Shown: positions 1 through 8,178 of the stretch, one piece after another
Layout: every line of letters starts with the position of its first letter
Position numbering within the stretch: position 1 is the stretch's first letter
IMG/VR virus record: IMGVR_UViG_3300042556_001351
Location: 1 to 22,008 of that record
Strand: one strand, 5' to 3'
Length of the DNA: 22,008 nt
Source of the DNA: a virus
The notes under the pieces: generated by a model
Seen by the model: only the letters and a program-made list of their open reading frames with translations
What the model was told of the DNA's origin: nothing
Databases searched by the model: none
Translations under genes and position numbers: made by a program

Positions 1-76
1 CGAGAACGCGCACCGTCGCAGTTCAGGAGTTTTCAGGGGCCGGCACGATAGAATCCAAACAAGGGGGAAAATATGA
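1..76 (+). other. Possible 3' end of an upstream gene (partial)
   Basis: The first 72 bases lie before the first clear gene. One reading frame (codons starting at base 2) is open from the window edge to a TGA at 74-76, which would overlap the next ATG at 73 in the ATGA arrangement common in this genome. Another frame closes at a TAG at 49-51. Neither short peptide is recognisable, so the tail of an upstream gene is possible but unproven. Confidence 0.2.
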
Positions 77-1398
77 TCAACGAAAGTCTGAAGAGCTTGG
101 CCACGCCAATCGACGACTTGCACACACTGCCCGGCAATCCACGCAGGGGCGACATCGCGGCCGTTGCCCGGTCGCTCGAGCGCTTCGGCCAGCGCAAGCC
201 GATCGTTGCCAAACACAGCGACGGAACCATCATCGCCGGCAACCACACATGGCAAGCAGCCAAGCAACTCGGCTGGAGTGAGATCGCCGTCGTTTGGACA
301 GACGACGATGACAACACAGCCCACGCATTCGCACTGGCCGATAACCGAACCGCCGAGCTTGGAACCTACGACGAAGACGCGCTTCGAGAGATGATCGCGC
401 AGCTCGTAAACGTTGACCCAGAATTAGTAAGCGACGCCGGCTACAGCCAGGAAGCGATCGCAGAGATTCTCAAGATTCCGGTCGAAGAGATTCCAATGGC
501 CGGCGACTTAGATGCAGCACCAGTAAAGTCAAGAACCGCGCACAGCATCGAAGGCGACACATGGATCCTCGGGCCGCATCGCCTCGTTGTTGGAGATTCA
601 ACAAACCCGGAAATTATAAACAAGGCACTCGGCGGCAAACTTGCAGATTGCATCTTCACCGATCCGCCATACAACGTCGCATACACCGGCGGAACAAACG
701 AGAACCTAACAATTCAGAACGACTCGATGAGCGACTTAGAATTCGAATCGTTTCTCCTTGCAACCTACGGAGCGATGTACGCAAACGCGAAAGAGGGCTG
801 CCCGATTTATGTCTGCCACGCAGATGGAAGCAGCGTCACATTCAGATCAGCGTTCAAGACTTCCGGATTTATGCTCAAGCAAATTCTTATCTGGGTGAAA
901 GACAACTTCACACTCAGCCGCCAGGATTACAACTGGCAGCATGAACCAATCATCTACGGATGGAAACCAGGAGCAGCACATCCCTGGTTTGGCCCATTCA
1001 ACGACTCAACCGTTCTCGACTTCGCAACGAAGGACTTGGACACATTGAGCAAGACAGAACTCGTAAAGATAATCGAAACAGCCAGAGAGTCTTCGACAAT
1101 TATCCGCGAGCCACGTCCACGCAGAAATTCAGAACACCCGACCATGAAGCCCATCAACCTCATCACTCGAATATTGAGCAACTCGGCGAATCGTGACTCG
1201 GTTGTTCTGGATCCATTTGGCGGATCAGGTTCCACACTTGTAGCAGCTCACACACTCGGAATGACCGCAGCACTTGTAGAATTGGATCCCATATACGCAG
1301 ACGTTATCTGCAAGCGCTGGCAAGAACTGACTGGAATTCTTCCAATCAATGAACTCACCGGCAAGCCTTACGATTTCATAGGAAGCGACAATGCCTAA
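73..1398 (+). CDS. ParB-like domain / DNA methyltransferase fusion
   Basis: This 441-residue protein probably methylates adenine-N6 or cytosine-N4 in DNA. Residues about 12-125 look like the ParB/sulfiredoxin-type nuclease-like domain (GNPR near 21, then IIAGNHTWQAAK). The methylase part carries the catalytic DPPYNV at 197-202 and the S-adenosylmethionine-binding DPFGGSGST at 380-388. The catalytic motif comes before the AdoMet motif, which is the beta-class order, with the target-recognition region between them. The ATG is preceded by AGGGGGAAA at 62-70. No cognate restriction enzyme is visible, so this looks like an orphan phage methylase of the kind often found next to terminase genes. It overlaps the small terminase by 8 bases. 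The specificity cannot be read from the sequence. Confidence 0.9.
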   Translation: MINESLKSLATPIDDLHTLPGNPRRGDIAAVARSLERFGQRKPIVAKHSDGTIIAGNHTWQAAKQLGWSEIAVVWTDDDDNTAHAFALADNRTAELGTYDEDALREMIAQLVNVDPELVSDAGYSQEAIAEILKIPVEEIPMAGDLDAAPVKSRTAHSIEGDTWILGPHRLVVGDSTNPEIINKALGGKLADCIFTDPPYNVAYTGGTNENLTIQNDSMSDLEFESFLLATYGAMYANAKEGCPIYVCHADGSSVTFRSAFKTSGFMLKQILIWVKDNFTLSRQDYNWQHEPIIYGWKPGAAHPWFGPFNDSTVLDFATKDLDTLSKTELVKIIETARESSTIIREPRPRRNSEHPTMKPINLITRILSNSANRDSVVLDPFGGSGSTLVAAHTLGMTAALVELDPIYADVICKRWQELTGILPINELTGKPYDFIGSDNA

Positions 1399-1828
1399 TC
1401 CCCCAAAGACAATCGAGCAGAAGCGCAAACTTGGTAACCCAGGAAAGCGACCACTTCCAGATAAAGCAAACCTGATCGCATTACCAATGGCGCAGCAAAC
1501 ACCAGAACCACTTCGCCCACTTGGATCAGAAGGCGAGAAGATGTGGGAACGAATCTGGCAAGCAGGACGCGCATGGATTTCTCCAACCACAGACATCGAA
1601 CACGTGATGATTCTCTGCGAAACGATGGATGAGCGCGTTCAACTTCGAGCGATAGTTTTCAGAGGTGGAGAATGGCGCGACCGCGTCGCATTGCGCCACC
1701 TCGATCACCAGATAACCGCAATGCTTTCATTGATCGCATTCAACCCGGTCGAGCGTTCGCGCCTCGGACTTGCAGAAGTGCAAGCACAGACTCGCATCCA
1801 GGAACTGATGACGCGAGCACGTGGCTAA
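1391..1828 (+). CDS. terS: Terminase small subunit, P27-like
   Basis: This 145-residue protein is probably the DNA-recognition subunit of the packaging motor. Its N-terminus has the GNPGKRPLP stretch typical of P27-family small terminases, followed by a largely helical body with a conserved-looking EGEKMWERIW segment. The length suits the family. It starts inside the end of the methylase gene and its stop overlaps the GTG start of the large terminase by 8 bases, indicating translational coupling. The family call is from remembered sequence features; the immediately following large subunit supports it strongly. Confidence 0.8.
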   Translation: MPNPPKTIEQKRKLGNPGKRPLPDKANLIALPMAQQTPEPLRPLGSEGEKMWERIWQAGRAWISPTTDIEHVMILCETMDERVQLRAIVFRGGEWRDRVALRHLDHQITAMLSLIAFNPVERSRLGLAEVQAQTRIQELMTRARG

Positions 1829-3356
1829 GAAGAAAATACAATCATGGCCGCCGCGTTGGATAACGCCGGTGGACTTGGCAGACCGCAAACGCGGTGACGG
1901 CCCTTTATATTCTGAATTTGCAGAAGCCGTATGCAGAGTAACCAAAGACTCCGTCGCAGCACCAGCCGGCGAACTTTTACACCTGCGCGATTGGCAGAAG
2001 GAACTTCTCAACTACGCACTAGCACGCAGGCCAGATGGCAGGATGAAACACAGAGTCGCCCTAATCGGCATGGCGAGAAAAAATGGAAAGAGCGCACTTG
2101 CAGCTTCGATGGGATTATCGGCGCTCACACTTGGCGGCAACGGCTCAGAAATTTATTCATGCGCAGCAGATCGAGATCAGGCTCGCATCGTATTCGGAAC
2201 AGCAAAGCGCATGGTTGAACTTGACCCGGAACTTTCTTCGATGTTCACCCTTTACCGCGACGTAATCGAATACAAAGACAAGGGATCCGTTTACCGAGCA
2301 CTTTCAGCAGAGGCATACACGAAAGAAGGACTCAACCCTTCACCGATCGTAATCTTTGACGAAGTCCACGCACAGCCAAACCGCGAACTCTGGGATGTTA
2401 TGTCGCTCGCAGGTGGCGCACGATCCGATTCACTTCTCCTCGGCATAACGACAGCAGGAGTAAAGACGCAAGCAAACGGCCAGGACAGCCTCGCCTATTC
2501 GTTATATCAATACGGACAGAAGCTCGTAAAGGGAGAACTTACAGATCCGTCGTTCTTCTTCGCCTGGTGGGAACCAAAGAACCCAGAAGCAGACCACCGA
2601 GATAAGCAGCTCTGGATTGAATCAAATCCCGGCTTCGCAGACATCGTCGATGCCGAAGATTTCGAGAGCGCAGTCTTGAGAACGCCAGAAGCAGAATTCA
2701 GAACCAAGCGCACGAATTGCTTCGTATCAACAGCAACCGCCTGGCTTCCAACAGGATCATGGGAAGCGTTGATCGACGCAGAGAGAATGCCAGAACCAGG
2801 CGAAGACGTAATCCTCGCATTTGATGGAGCGTTCTCAAACGACAGCACCGCGCTAATCGCCTGGCTGCTTGGCGGCGACAAACCGCACCTGATGGTTGTA
2901 GGAATCTGGGAGCGACCAGACGACGCAGAGCAGGGATGGCACGTGCCGGTGGCAGAAGTCGAACAGACGATCATCGACACATTCAGAAATAGCAACTTCC
3001 AAACCAAAGAGATCGTCTTCGACCCGGCGCGATGGCAGCGCACCTTTATGGTTCTAGATGAGCAAGGAATGCCAGTCGTTTCTTACCCGAACAGCGCAGA
3101 GCGCATGGTTCCAGCAACGCAAAAATTCTACGAAGCCGTAGTGAATCAAAGCTTCACCCACGATGGCGATGAAAGAATGGCAAGGCACATAACAAACTGC
3201 GTCACGAAGCAATCATCTCGGGGCGTTATGGTTGCGAAAGCAAGCTCGAAGCGGAAAGTCGATGCGGCCGTAGCAGCAATCTTCGGATACGACAGAGCAA
3301 CGCAACCACCAGAACCAAAGCCACCAGTGGCCAGGTTCTTCTCGGTTCAACTTTAG
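1821..3356 (+). CDS. terL: Terminase large subunit (ATPase/nuclease)
   Basis: This 511-residue protein is the packaging ATPase and headful or site-specific nuclease that moves DNA through the portal. The Walker A region is GMARKNGKS at residues 83-91, the HK97/Terminase_1 style. Walker B is IVIFDE at 176-181, with D180 and E181 as the metal and catalytic acids. The C-terminal nuclease begins around LAFDGAFSNDST, with D335 as a probable metal ligand of the RNase H-like fold. The start is a GTG overlapping the small-subunit stop; the next Met is far downstream. The length and domain order are normal and no disruption is seen. Confidence 0.95.
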   Translation: MAKKKIQSWPPRWITPVDLADRKRGDGPLYSEFAEAVCRVTKDSVAAPAGELLHLRDWQKELLNYALARRPDGRMKHRVALIGMARKNGKSALAASMGLSALTLGGNGSEIYSCAADRDQARIVFGTAKRMVELDPELSSMFTLYRDVIEYKDKGSVYRALSAEAYTKEGLNPSPIVIFDEVHAQPNRELWDVMSLAGGARSDSLLLGITTAGVKTQANGQDSLAYSLYQYGQKLVKGELTDPSFFFAWWEPKNPEADHRDKQLWIESNPGFADIVDAEDFESAVLRTPEAEFRTKRTNCFVSTATAWLPTGSWEALIDAERMPEPGEDVILAFDGAFSNDSTALIAWLLGGDKPHLMVVGIWERPDDAEQGWHVPVAEVEQTIIDTFRNSNFQTKEIVFDPARWQRTFMVLDEQGMPVVSYPNSAERMVPATQKFYEAVVNQSFTHDGDERMARHITNCVTKQSSRGVMVAKASSKRKVDAAVAAIFGYDRATQPPEPKPPVARFFSVQL

Positions 3357-3363
3357 GAGCGCA

Positions 3364-3504
3364 ATGAAAAAAATAGATTTCTCACTCGTCGCAGAAGTGA
3401 CTGGCGTAGCATTAGCAACCACAGGAATCGCAATGCTCTCATTGCCGATCGCATTAATTACACTAGGAACATTTCTAGTATGGATAACAGAAAAGGCTAA
3501 CTGA
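3364..3504 (+). CDS. Small membrane protein between terminase and portal
   Basis: This short gene encodes 46 residues starting MKKIDFSLVAEV. Residues about 13-41 are strongly hydrophobic, with a Pro at 28 that could kink one helix or make a hairpin, and a short charged tail EKAN. It has a good ribosome binding site (AGGAG at 3356-3360) and its TGA overlaps the ATG of the portal gene by one base, so it fits the operon spacing exactly. The function is unknown. A membrane-tethering or accessory role is possible but not shown. Confidence 0.65.
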   Translation: MKKIDFSLVAEVTGVALATTGIAMLSLPIALITLGTFLVWITEKAN

Positions 3505-4901
3505 TGAGTCTATCGAAGCGAATCAAAGCAGCAGAGCAGAAGCGCGTCAACACTAACCAAAGCCAATGGGTCGAACCACTTATCCCAGGACGCCCTGCTT
3601 TCATGGCCCCATCTGGAATCGATGTAAACGCAGACTCCGCAATTCGCATGTCGACAGTTTATGCATGCGTGCGATTGCTCGGCGATACGATTTCCTCTTT
3701 ACCACTTGCAGCCTACGTGCGACGCGGAAGAAACAGAATCTCATACGCTAACGTTTACGGAGAGCAACCAGCCTGGATCAACAAACCAAATCCAGAGGCA
3801 TCACGCCTAGAATTTTACGAGCAGATAATCGCTTCGCTTAACATTCATGGAAACGCTTTCATTCTTACAGTCCGCGACGACATGGACGAAGTACAAGAGG
3901 TCTACTGCATTCACCCGGACGACGTTCGCATTGAACGCCCACGTCCAGGAGAACCAATCATCTACAAGATGAAAGACCCAGAAGGAACCTTCTCGCGCAT
4001 TTTGACGTCACGCGATATGAAACACATTCCACTCTTCAGACTTCCTGGATCCCTTTACGGCCTCGGCCCAATCGGAGCAGCTCGACTCACAATCGGCGCA
4101 GCGATGGCAGCAGACACATACGCAGCCGCATACTTTGGCAACGCAGCAAACCCAGGCGGCGTCATTGAAGTGCCGGGCGAATTAACAGAAGAGCAGGCAG
4201 GCGACATCGGCCGCGATTGGAACATCACCCACACAGGGCCGTACCGCGCAGGCAAGATCGGAATCCTTTCAGGCGGCGCACAATTTAGACCGCTGACACT
4301 TAACGCAGCAGACGCGCAGCTCTTAGAAGCCAGAAGATTCAACGTCGAAGACATTGCCAGATTATTCAGAGTGCCAATCAGCCTGCTAGGACACCCAGTA
4401 GCAGGAGCGATGTCATTCGCCAGCGTTGAAGCGCAGAACCTTTCATTCGTGCAGCATTCACTTCGCCCATTATTGGAACGAATCGAACAATCAATGTCCG
4501 AATTACTTCCAGAGCCGGACGGCTTCATCAAATTTAATCTTGACGCATTGCTTCGAGGAACCACACTCGAGCGCTTCGACGCCTACACGAAGGGCCTTCG
4601 CGAAGGATTCCTATCATTAAATGACGTGCGAGCCGTCGAAGATTTAGCGCCACTCGGCGACGCCGGAGATCAATTCAGAGTGCCACTCCAGAACATCGAC
4701 GCATCAGATGCGCCAGATGTAGGACTCAAACTTCGAGCAGAGATCGCGGCGATGTTGATCCAGGTCGGCTTTGATCCAAAGGCCGTAACAGAAGCCGTCG
4801 GATTACCAGAGATGACCCACACAGGCCTACCTTCAACCCAGCTGCAACAGATCTCCACAATTGACCCAGGAGATCCAGCTTCAGTATATGAGGTCAAATA
4901 A
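3504..4901 (+). CDS. Portal protein, HK97 family
   Basis: This 465-residue protein forms the dodecameric ring at the capsid vertex through which DNA enters and leaves and to which the tail attaches. Typical HK97-portal features are the early segment STVYACVRLLGDTISSLPL around residues 50-68, the SLNIHGNAFIL region near 112-123, and the helical core around GLGPIGAARLTIGAAMAADTYAAAYFG. The C-terminal part is polar and variable, as is usual. The length is slightly above the roughly 420 residues of HK97 gp3. It lies directly between the terminase and protease genes, as expected. Confidence 0.93.
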   Translation: MSLSKRIKAAEQKRVNTNQSQWVEPLIPGRPAFMAPSGIDVNADSAIRMSTVYACVRLLGDTISSLPLAAYVRRGRNRISYANVYGEQPAWINKPNPEASRLEFYEQIIASLNIHGNAFILTVRDDMDEVQEVYCIHPDDVRIERPRPGEPIIYKMKDPEGTFSRILTSRDMKHIPLFRLPGSLYGLGPIGAARLTIGAAMAADTYAAAYFGNAANPGGVIEVPGELTEEQAGDIGRDWNITHTGPYRAGKIGILSGGAQFRPLTLNAADAQLLEARRFNVEDIARLFRVPISLLGHPVAGAMSFASVEAQNLSFVQHSLRPLLERIEQSMSELLPEPDGFIKFNLDALLRGTTLERFDAYTKGLREGFLSLNDVRAVEDLAPLGDAGDQFRVPLQNIDASDAPDVGLKLRAEIAAMLIQVGFDPKAVTEAVGLPEMTHTGLPSTQLQQISTIDPGDPASVYEVK

Positions 4902-6629
4902 ATGCCTTATTTCATAAGCGACAAGCAGAGCGACTGCGCAGGATGGGCAACCGTTAAAGAAGAAGCAGACGGCACATACACCACAATCGGATGCCACGAA
5001 AATAAGCAGGATGCAATTGACCAGATGGTGGCCACTTCGATCGCAGAAGAGATGCAGCCAGGCGGAGAAGTAAGCAAGCGGCAACTTCCCGACAATTACA
5101 GGCCAGCACTTTCAGAAGATGTACCAGAAGGAAGAGCATGCGGAAATTGTTTCTTCTACAATGAAGAAAAACAAAACACAGAAGGAACGAAAGCCTGGTG
5201 CGAGCGCTGGAATGATTATGTTGATGGAGCCTATTACTGCAACGCATGGCAATCAAAAACAGACAGCAGACAAGTAGACCTCAGCGTTCCAGAATTTATC
5301 CAAGCAAATGCAAAGCGTGGACTCCAGTATCTACGCGATGGACATGGCGGCGATGGGCTGACCGAAGGAACCAAGCGAGCAGCTCGCGACATGGCAGCAG
5401 GCAACATAACCGAAAACAAGATCAGGAAGATGGCCCCCTGGTTCGCAAGGCACAAAGTCGACGGCGAAGCGCCGAAGAACAGCAACCCATCCGATCCAGG
5501 ATACCCAGGCGCAGGATTAGTCGCCTGGCTTTTATGGGGCGGAGATTCAAACTTCAGCGACCGAGCACAAAACTGGGCGCAAAGGAAGATAGACGCACTC
5601 GACGCAGAAGAAGACTCAAGGAGCAAAATGACAAAGAAAATCGAACGCCGCACCTTTACGATCAAGAACGTAGAGGCACGCCAGGCAGAAGACGGAACCA
5701 TGCGCCTCTCAGGATACGCCGCCGTCTTCAATAACGACAGCGTGCCGCTTCCATTCATCGAAAGAATCGCACCCGGCGCATTCAGAAAGACCCTGGCGGA
5801 AACACCAGATGTACGCCTCTTGATCAATCACGAAGGCCTACCATTGGCACGCACGAAGAACGGAACCCTTCGCCTTAAAGAAGACGAAGCCGGACTTTAC
5901 ATGGACGCCGATCTACCAGACACCCAGGCAGCTCGCGACCTTTACACCCTGGTCGAGCGCGGCGACGTTGACCAGATGAGCTTCGCATTCCGAGTGATCC
6001 GCCAGAAATGGAACGATATGAGAACCGAGCGCACCCTTACAGAATTATCACTTGCAGATGGCGACGTTTCAGTCGTGACTTACCCGGCCTATCCAACCAC
6101 CACAGTAGAAGCCAGGGAACAATTAAAGGCAGCGATGCAAGCAGTCAAAGAAGGACGCGACATTAGTCCAGAAACGAAGATAGTTCTAGAAAATATTTTC
6201 TCCGATCTTTCAGAAGGCCACGAATACATTATGAAAGCAGCGCAGATTATGGCTGAATTTATGGCGATGGAAGATTCCACATACATGGACGAAGAAGAGG
6301 ATCGCGCAGTCGACACAGTCGGCAGCTTCGTATCCTGGGATTCTTCAGGCGGCACAGCACGCGGAAAGATTGAACGAGTTGTCCGCGAAGGCTCTCTCAA
6401 TGTTCCAGAAACAGATTTCACCATCAATGCAGAAGAAGACGATCCTGCTGTTTTGATTCGCCTCTATCGCGAATTGCGAGATGGCTACGTTGCGACCGAC
6501 ACATTGGTAGGACACAAGGCATCAACACTCACACTGATCGATGCGCTACCAGAACCAAGTCCAGAAGAAGAATCAGAGCGCAAGATTTCCCTGCGCCTTG
6601 CGCAAGCAATCGTCAACAATACAATCTAG
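4902..6629 (+). CDS. Multidomain prohead maturation protease
   Basis: This 575-residue protein carries the HK97-type prohead serine protease that removes the capsid scaffold domain, embedded in a longer chain. In order: residues 1-60, a DCAGWATVK-type small domain seen in phage morphogenesis proteins; 78-118, four cysteines (C80, C83, C100, C113) spaced like a high-potential iron-sulfur protein; 128-235, a helical domain with ARDMAAG, ARHKVD, PGYPGAG and AWLLWGGD; about 245-410, the protease, with H310 (LINHEG) and S360 (QMSFAF) as probable catalytic residues; 473-548, a small beta domain starting VGSFVSWDSSGG that resembles Tudor/SH3-like folds. A ribosome-binding-site-like AGGAG precedes an in-frame ATG at 5628, so a shorter protease of 333 residues may also be made. 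The protease identity is secure; the roles of the flanking domains are unknown. Confidence 0.88.
   Translation: MPYFISDKQSDCAGWATVKEEADGTYTTIGCHENKQDAIDQMVATSIAEEMQPGGEVSKRQLPDNYRPALSEDVPEGRACGNCFFYNEEKQNTEGTKAWCERWNDYVDGAYYCNAWQSKTDSRQVDLSVPEFIQANAKRGLQYLRDGHGGDGLTEGTKRAARDMAAGNITENKIRKMAPWFARHKVDGEAPKNSNPSDPGYPGAGLVAWLLWGGDSNFSDRAQNWAQRKIDALDAEEDSRSKMTKKIERRTFTIKNVEARQAEDGTMRLSGYAAVFNNDSVPLPFIERIAPGAFRKTLAETPDVRLLINHEGLPLARTKNGTLRLKEDEAGLYMDADLPDTQAARDLYTLVERGDVDQMSFAFRVIRQKWNDMRTERTLTELSLADGDVSVVTYPAYPTTTVEAREQLKAAMQAVKEGRDISPETKIVLENIFSDLSEGHEYIMKAAQIMAEFMAMEDSTYMDEEEDRAVDTVGSFVSWDSSGGTARGKIERVVREGSLNVPETDFTINAEEDDPAVLIRLYRELRDGYVATDTLVGHKASTLTLIDALPEPSPEEESERKISLRLAQAIVNNTI
5618..5630 (+). 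promoter_or_regulatory. Possible internal ribosome binding site and start
   Basis: An AAGGAG lies 4 bases upstream of the in-frame ATG at 5628-5630, which is codon 243 of the protease gene. It sits exactly at the boundary before the HK97 protease domain, where ordinary protease genes begin. Initiation here would give a 333-residue product without the Cys4 and helical domains. The spacing is a little short, so efficiency is uncertain. Confidence 0.45.
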
Positions 6630-6632
6630 AAT

Positions 6633-6650
6633 TCTGCTGCAATCAGCAGA
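6633..6650 (+). other. Short hairpin in the leader before the capsid gene
   Basis: A perfect 7-bp inverted repeat, TCTGCTG and CAGCAGA with a CAAT loop, starts 4 bases after the protease stop. No T-run follows, so it is a poor intrinsic terminator. It may be an mRNA stability or processing element ahead of the highly expressed capsid gene. The remaining leader to 6742 shows no convincing promoter. Confidence 0.35.
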
Positions 6651-6742
6651 TACAAAGCCGGAGCGCCTCTCGCACCCAACATGCGCCGCGAGATTAAGTG
6701 ACACCACTTTGATCCAAACCCTAATCAGAAGGAGATCAACAC

Positions 6743-8095
6743 ATGTCAAAGTCTTTCCTTGATAAGTTGATCGAGCGTCGTGATGCAGTCAAGTCAGAGA
6801 TGGACGCAGTTCTCGAAGCAGTAGCAGAAGAGAACCGCACTGACCTCACAGCAGAGGAAACCACAAAGGTGGATACACTCGTAGAAGAATCACGATCACT
6901 CGATACAAAAATCGAAAAGATGAAAGCGCAAGCAGATGCAGATGCAAAGGCATCAGAAATCCGCTCAGCAGTATCAGATGTCGCAATGCCACGCACTACA
7001 GGCAGCGCAACAGTTACACGCGAAGAGCGCACATACTCACCAGCATCAGATGCATCATTCGTAAAGGATGCATTTAACGCACAGTTCGCAAACGACTACT
7101 CAGCAAACGAGCGCCTCGCACGTCACATGCGTGAAGAGTCAATCGAGCGCCGCGATGTCGGAACCGCACAATTCGAAGGTCTTGTAATTCCACAATACCT
7201 CGTCGACCTTGCAGCTCCATTCGCACGCGCAGGACGTCCGTTCGCAGACTTCGCGACAAACAAGATGGCACTTCCACCAAGTGGAATGACCCTGAATATT
7301 TCTCGCATGACGACCGGAAGTTCGACTGCGGTACAAGTTACACAGAACGATGCAATCTCAGAAACAGATGTGGATGACACACTGCTCACGATTAATGTTC
7401 GTACAATCGCAGGCCAGCAAGATATTTCTCGCCAGGCAATCGAGCGCGGAACAGGCATCGACACATTCGTAATCGCTGACTTGATCAAGTCATGGCACAC
7501 AACACTCGACTCACAGATCCTCAATGGCGCAGGCACAGCCGGCACAATCAAGGGCCTTCGTGCATCAGGTGGCAACGCCGTAACATTCACATCAACAGCA
7601 CCAACAGTCGGATTGCTTTATCCAAAGCTTGCTGACGCGATCGCACAAATCCAGACAAACGCATTCGTTTCACCTACACACTGGGTACTTCACCCACGTC
7701 GCCTCGCTTTCTTGCTAGCAGCAGTGGACAGCACAAACCGTCCGCTTGTTGTTCCAGCAGCAAACGCACCGATGAACGCAGTAGGAGTTGGCGGAGCGCC
7801 AATCTACGGAAACTCCGGATACCAGATGCTCGGACTTCCAATCATCACCGATGCAAACATCGGAACAACATACGGAACAACAACAAACCAGGATGAGATT
7901 TATTGCGTATCAGCAAACGAATCACACCTCTGGGAGCAGCCAGGATCACCGTTCGCCCTTCGCTTCGATGCAACAGGCGCCGGAAACCTCACACTCAAGT
8001 CTGTCGTTTACGGCTACGCCGCATACACAGCAGAGCGCTACCCACTTGCAGCCTCGATCATTTCAGGCACAGGACTAGCAGCTCCAACCTTCTAA
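6743..8095 (+). CDS. Major capsid protein, HK97 fold
   Basis: This 450-residue protein is the main shell subunit. Residues 1 to about 80 form a charged heptad-like coiled coil (DKLIERRDAV, then ETTKVDTLVEESRSLDTKIEKM), the delta/scaffold domain normally removed by the prohead protease. The following linker (about 80-115) probably contains the cleavage site. The rest has the HK97-type core, including GLVIPQYLVDLAAPFARAGR, a long loop region, and the SWHTTLDSQILNGAGTAGTIKG and THWVLHPRRLAFL segments. A strong AAGGAG lies before the ATG. A 113-base leader and a downstream terminator isolate the gene, consistent with high expression as its own transcript. Confidence 0.95.
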   Translation: MSKSFLDKLIERRDAVKSEMDAVLEAVAEENRTDLTAEETTKVDTLVEESRSLDTKIEKMKAQADADAKASEIRSAVSDVAMPRTTGSATVTREERTYSPASDASFVKDAFNAQFANDYSANERLARHMREESIERRDVGTAQFEGLVIPQYLVDLAAPFARAGRPFADFATNKMALPPSGMTLNISRMTTGSSTAVQVTQNDAISETDVDDTLLTINVRTIAGQQDISRQAIERGTGIDTFVIADLIKSWHTTLDSQILNGAGTAGTIKGLRASGGNAVTFTSTAPTVGLLYPKLADAIAQIQTNAFVSPTHWVLHPRRLAFLLAAVDSTNRPLVVPAANAPMNAVGVGGAPIYGNSGYQMLGLPIITDANIGTTYGTTTNQDEIYCVSANESHLWEQPGSPFALRFDATGAGNLTLKSVVYGYAAYTAERYPLAASIISGTGLAAPTF

Positions 8096-8115
8096 ACGAA
8101 GGACAGCAATAAATT

Positions 8116-8158
8116 GTGCAGGGCGAGTGGCCCACCCCCCGAGTCACTCGCCCTGCAC
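8116..8158 (+). terminator. Strong hairpin terminator after the capsid gene
   Basis: A perfect 14-bp inverted repeat, 8116-8129 (GTGCAGGGCGAGTG) with 8145-8158, encloses a 15-base C-rich loop. It lies 21 bases after the capsid stop. Only two T residues follow, so it is a T-poor hairpin of a kind accepted as a terminator in GC-richer bacteria, or a transcript-end stabiliser. The GTG inside it is in frame with the next gene but has no ribosome binding site and is rejected as a start. Confidence 0.75.
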
Positions 8159-8178
8159 TTCTAAACAGGGGGAAACAA

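Noticed and set aside
2507-3043. Long reverse-strand frame opposite the large terminase
   Set aside because: It lies wholly inside a well-supported gene on the other strand and is Ser-rich and low complexity.
8116-8178. In-frame GTG extension of the glycosyltransferase to 8116
   Set aside because: It lies inside the capsid terminator hairpin and has no ribosome binding site; the ATG at 8179 has AGGGGGAAA just upstream.
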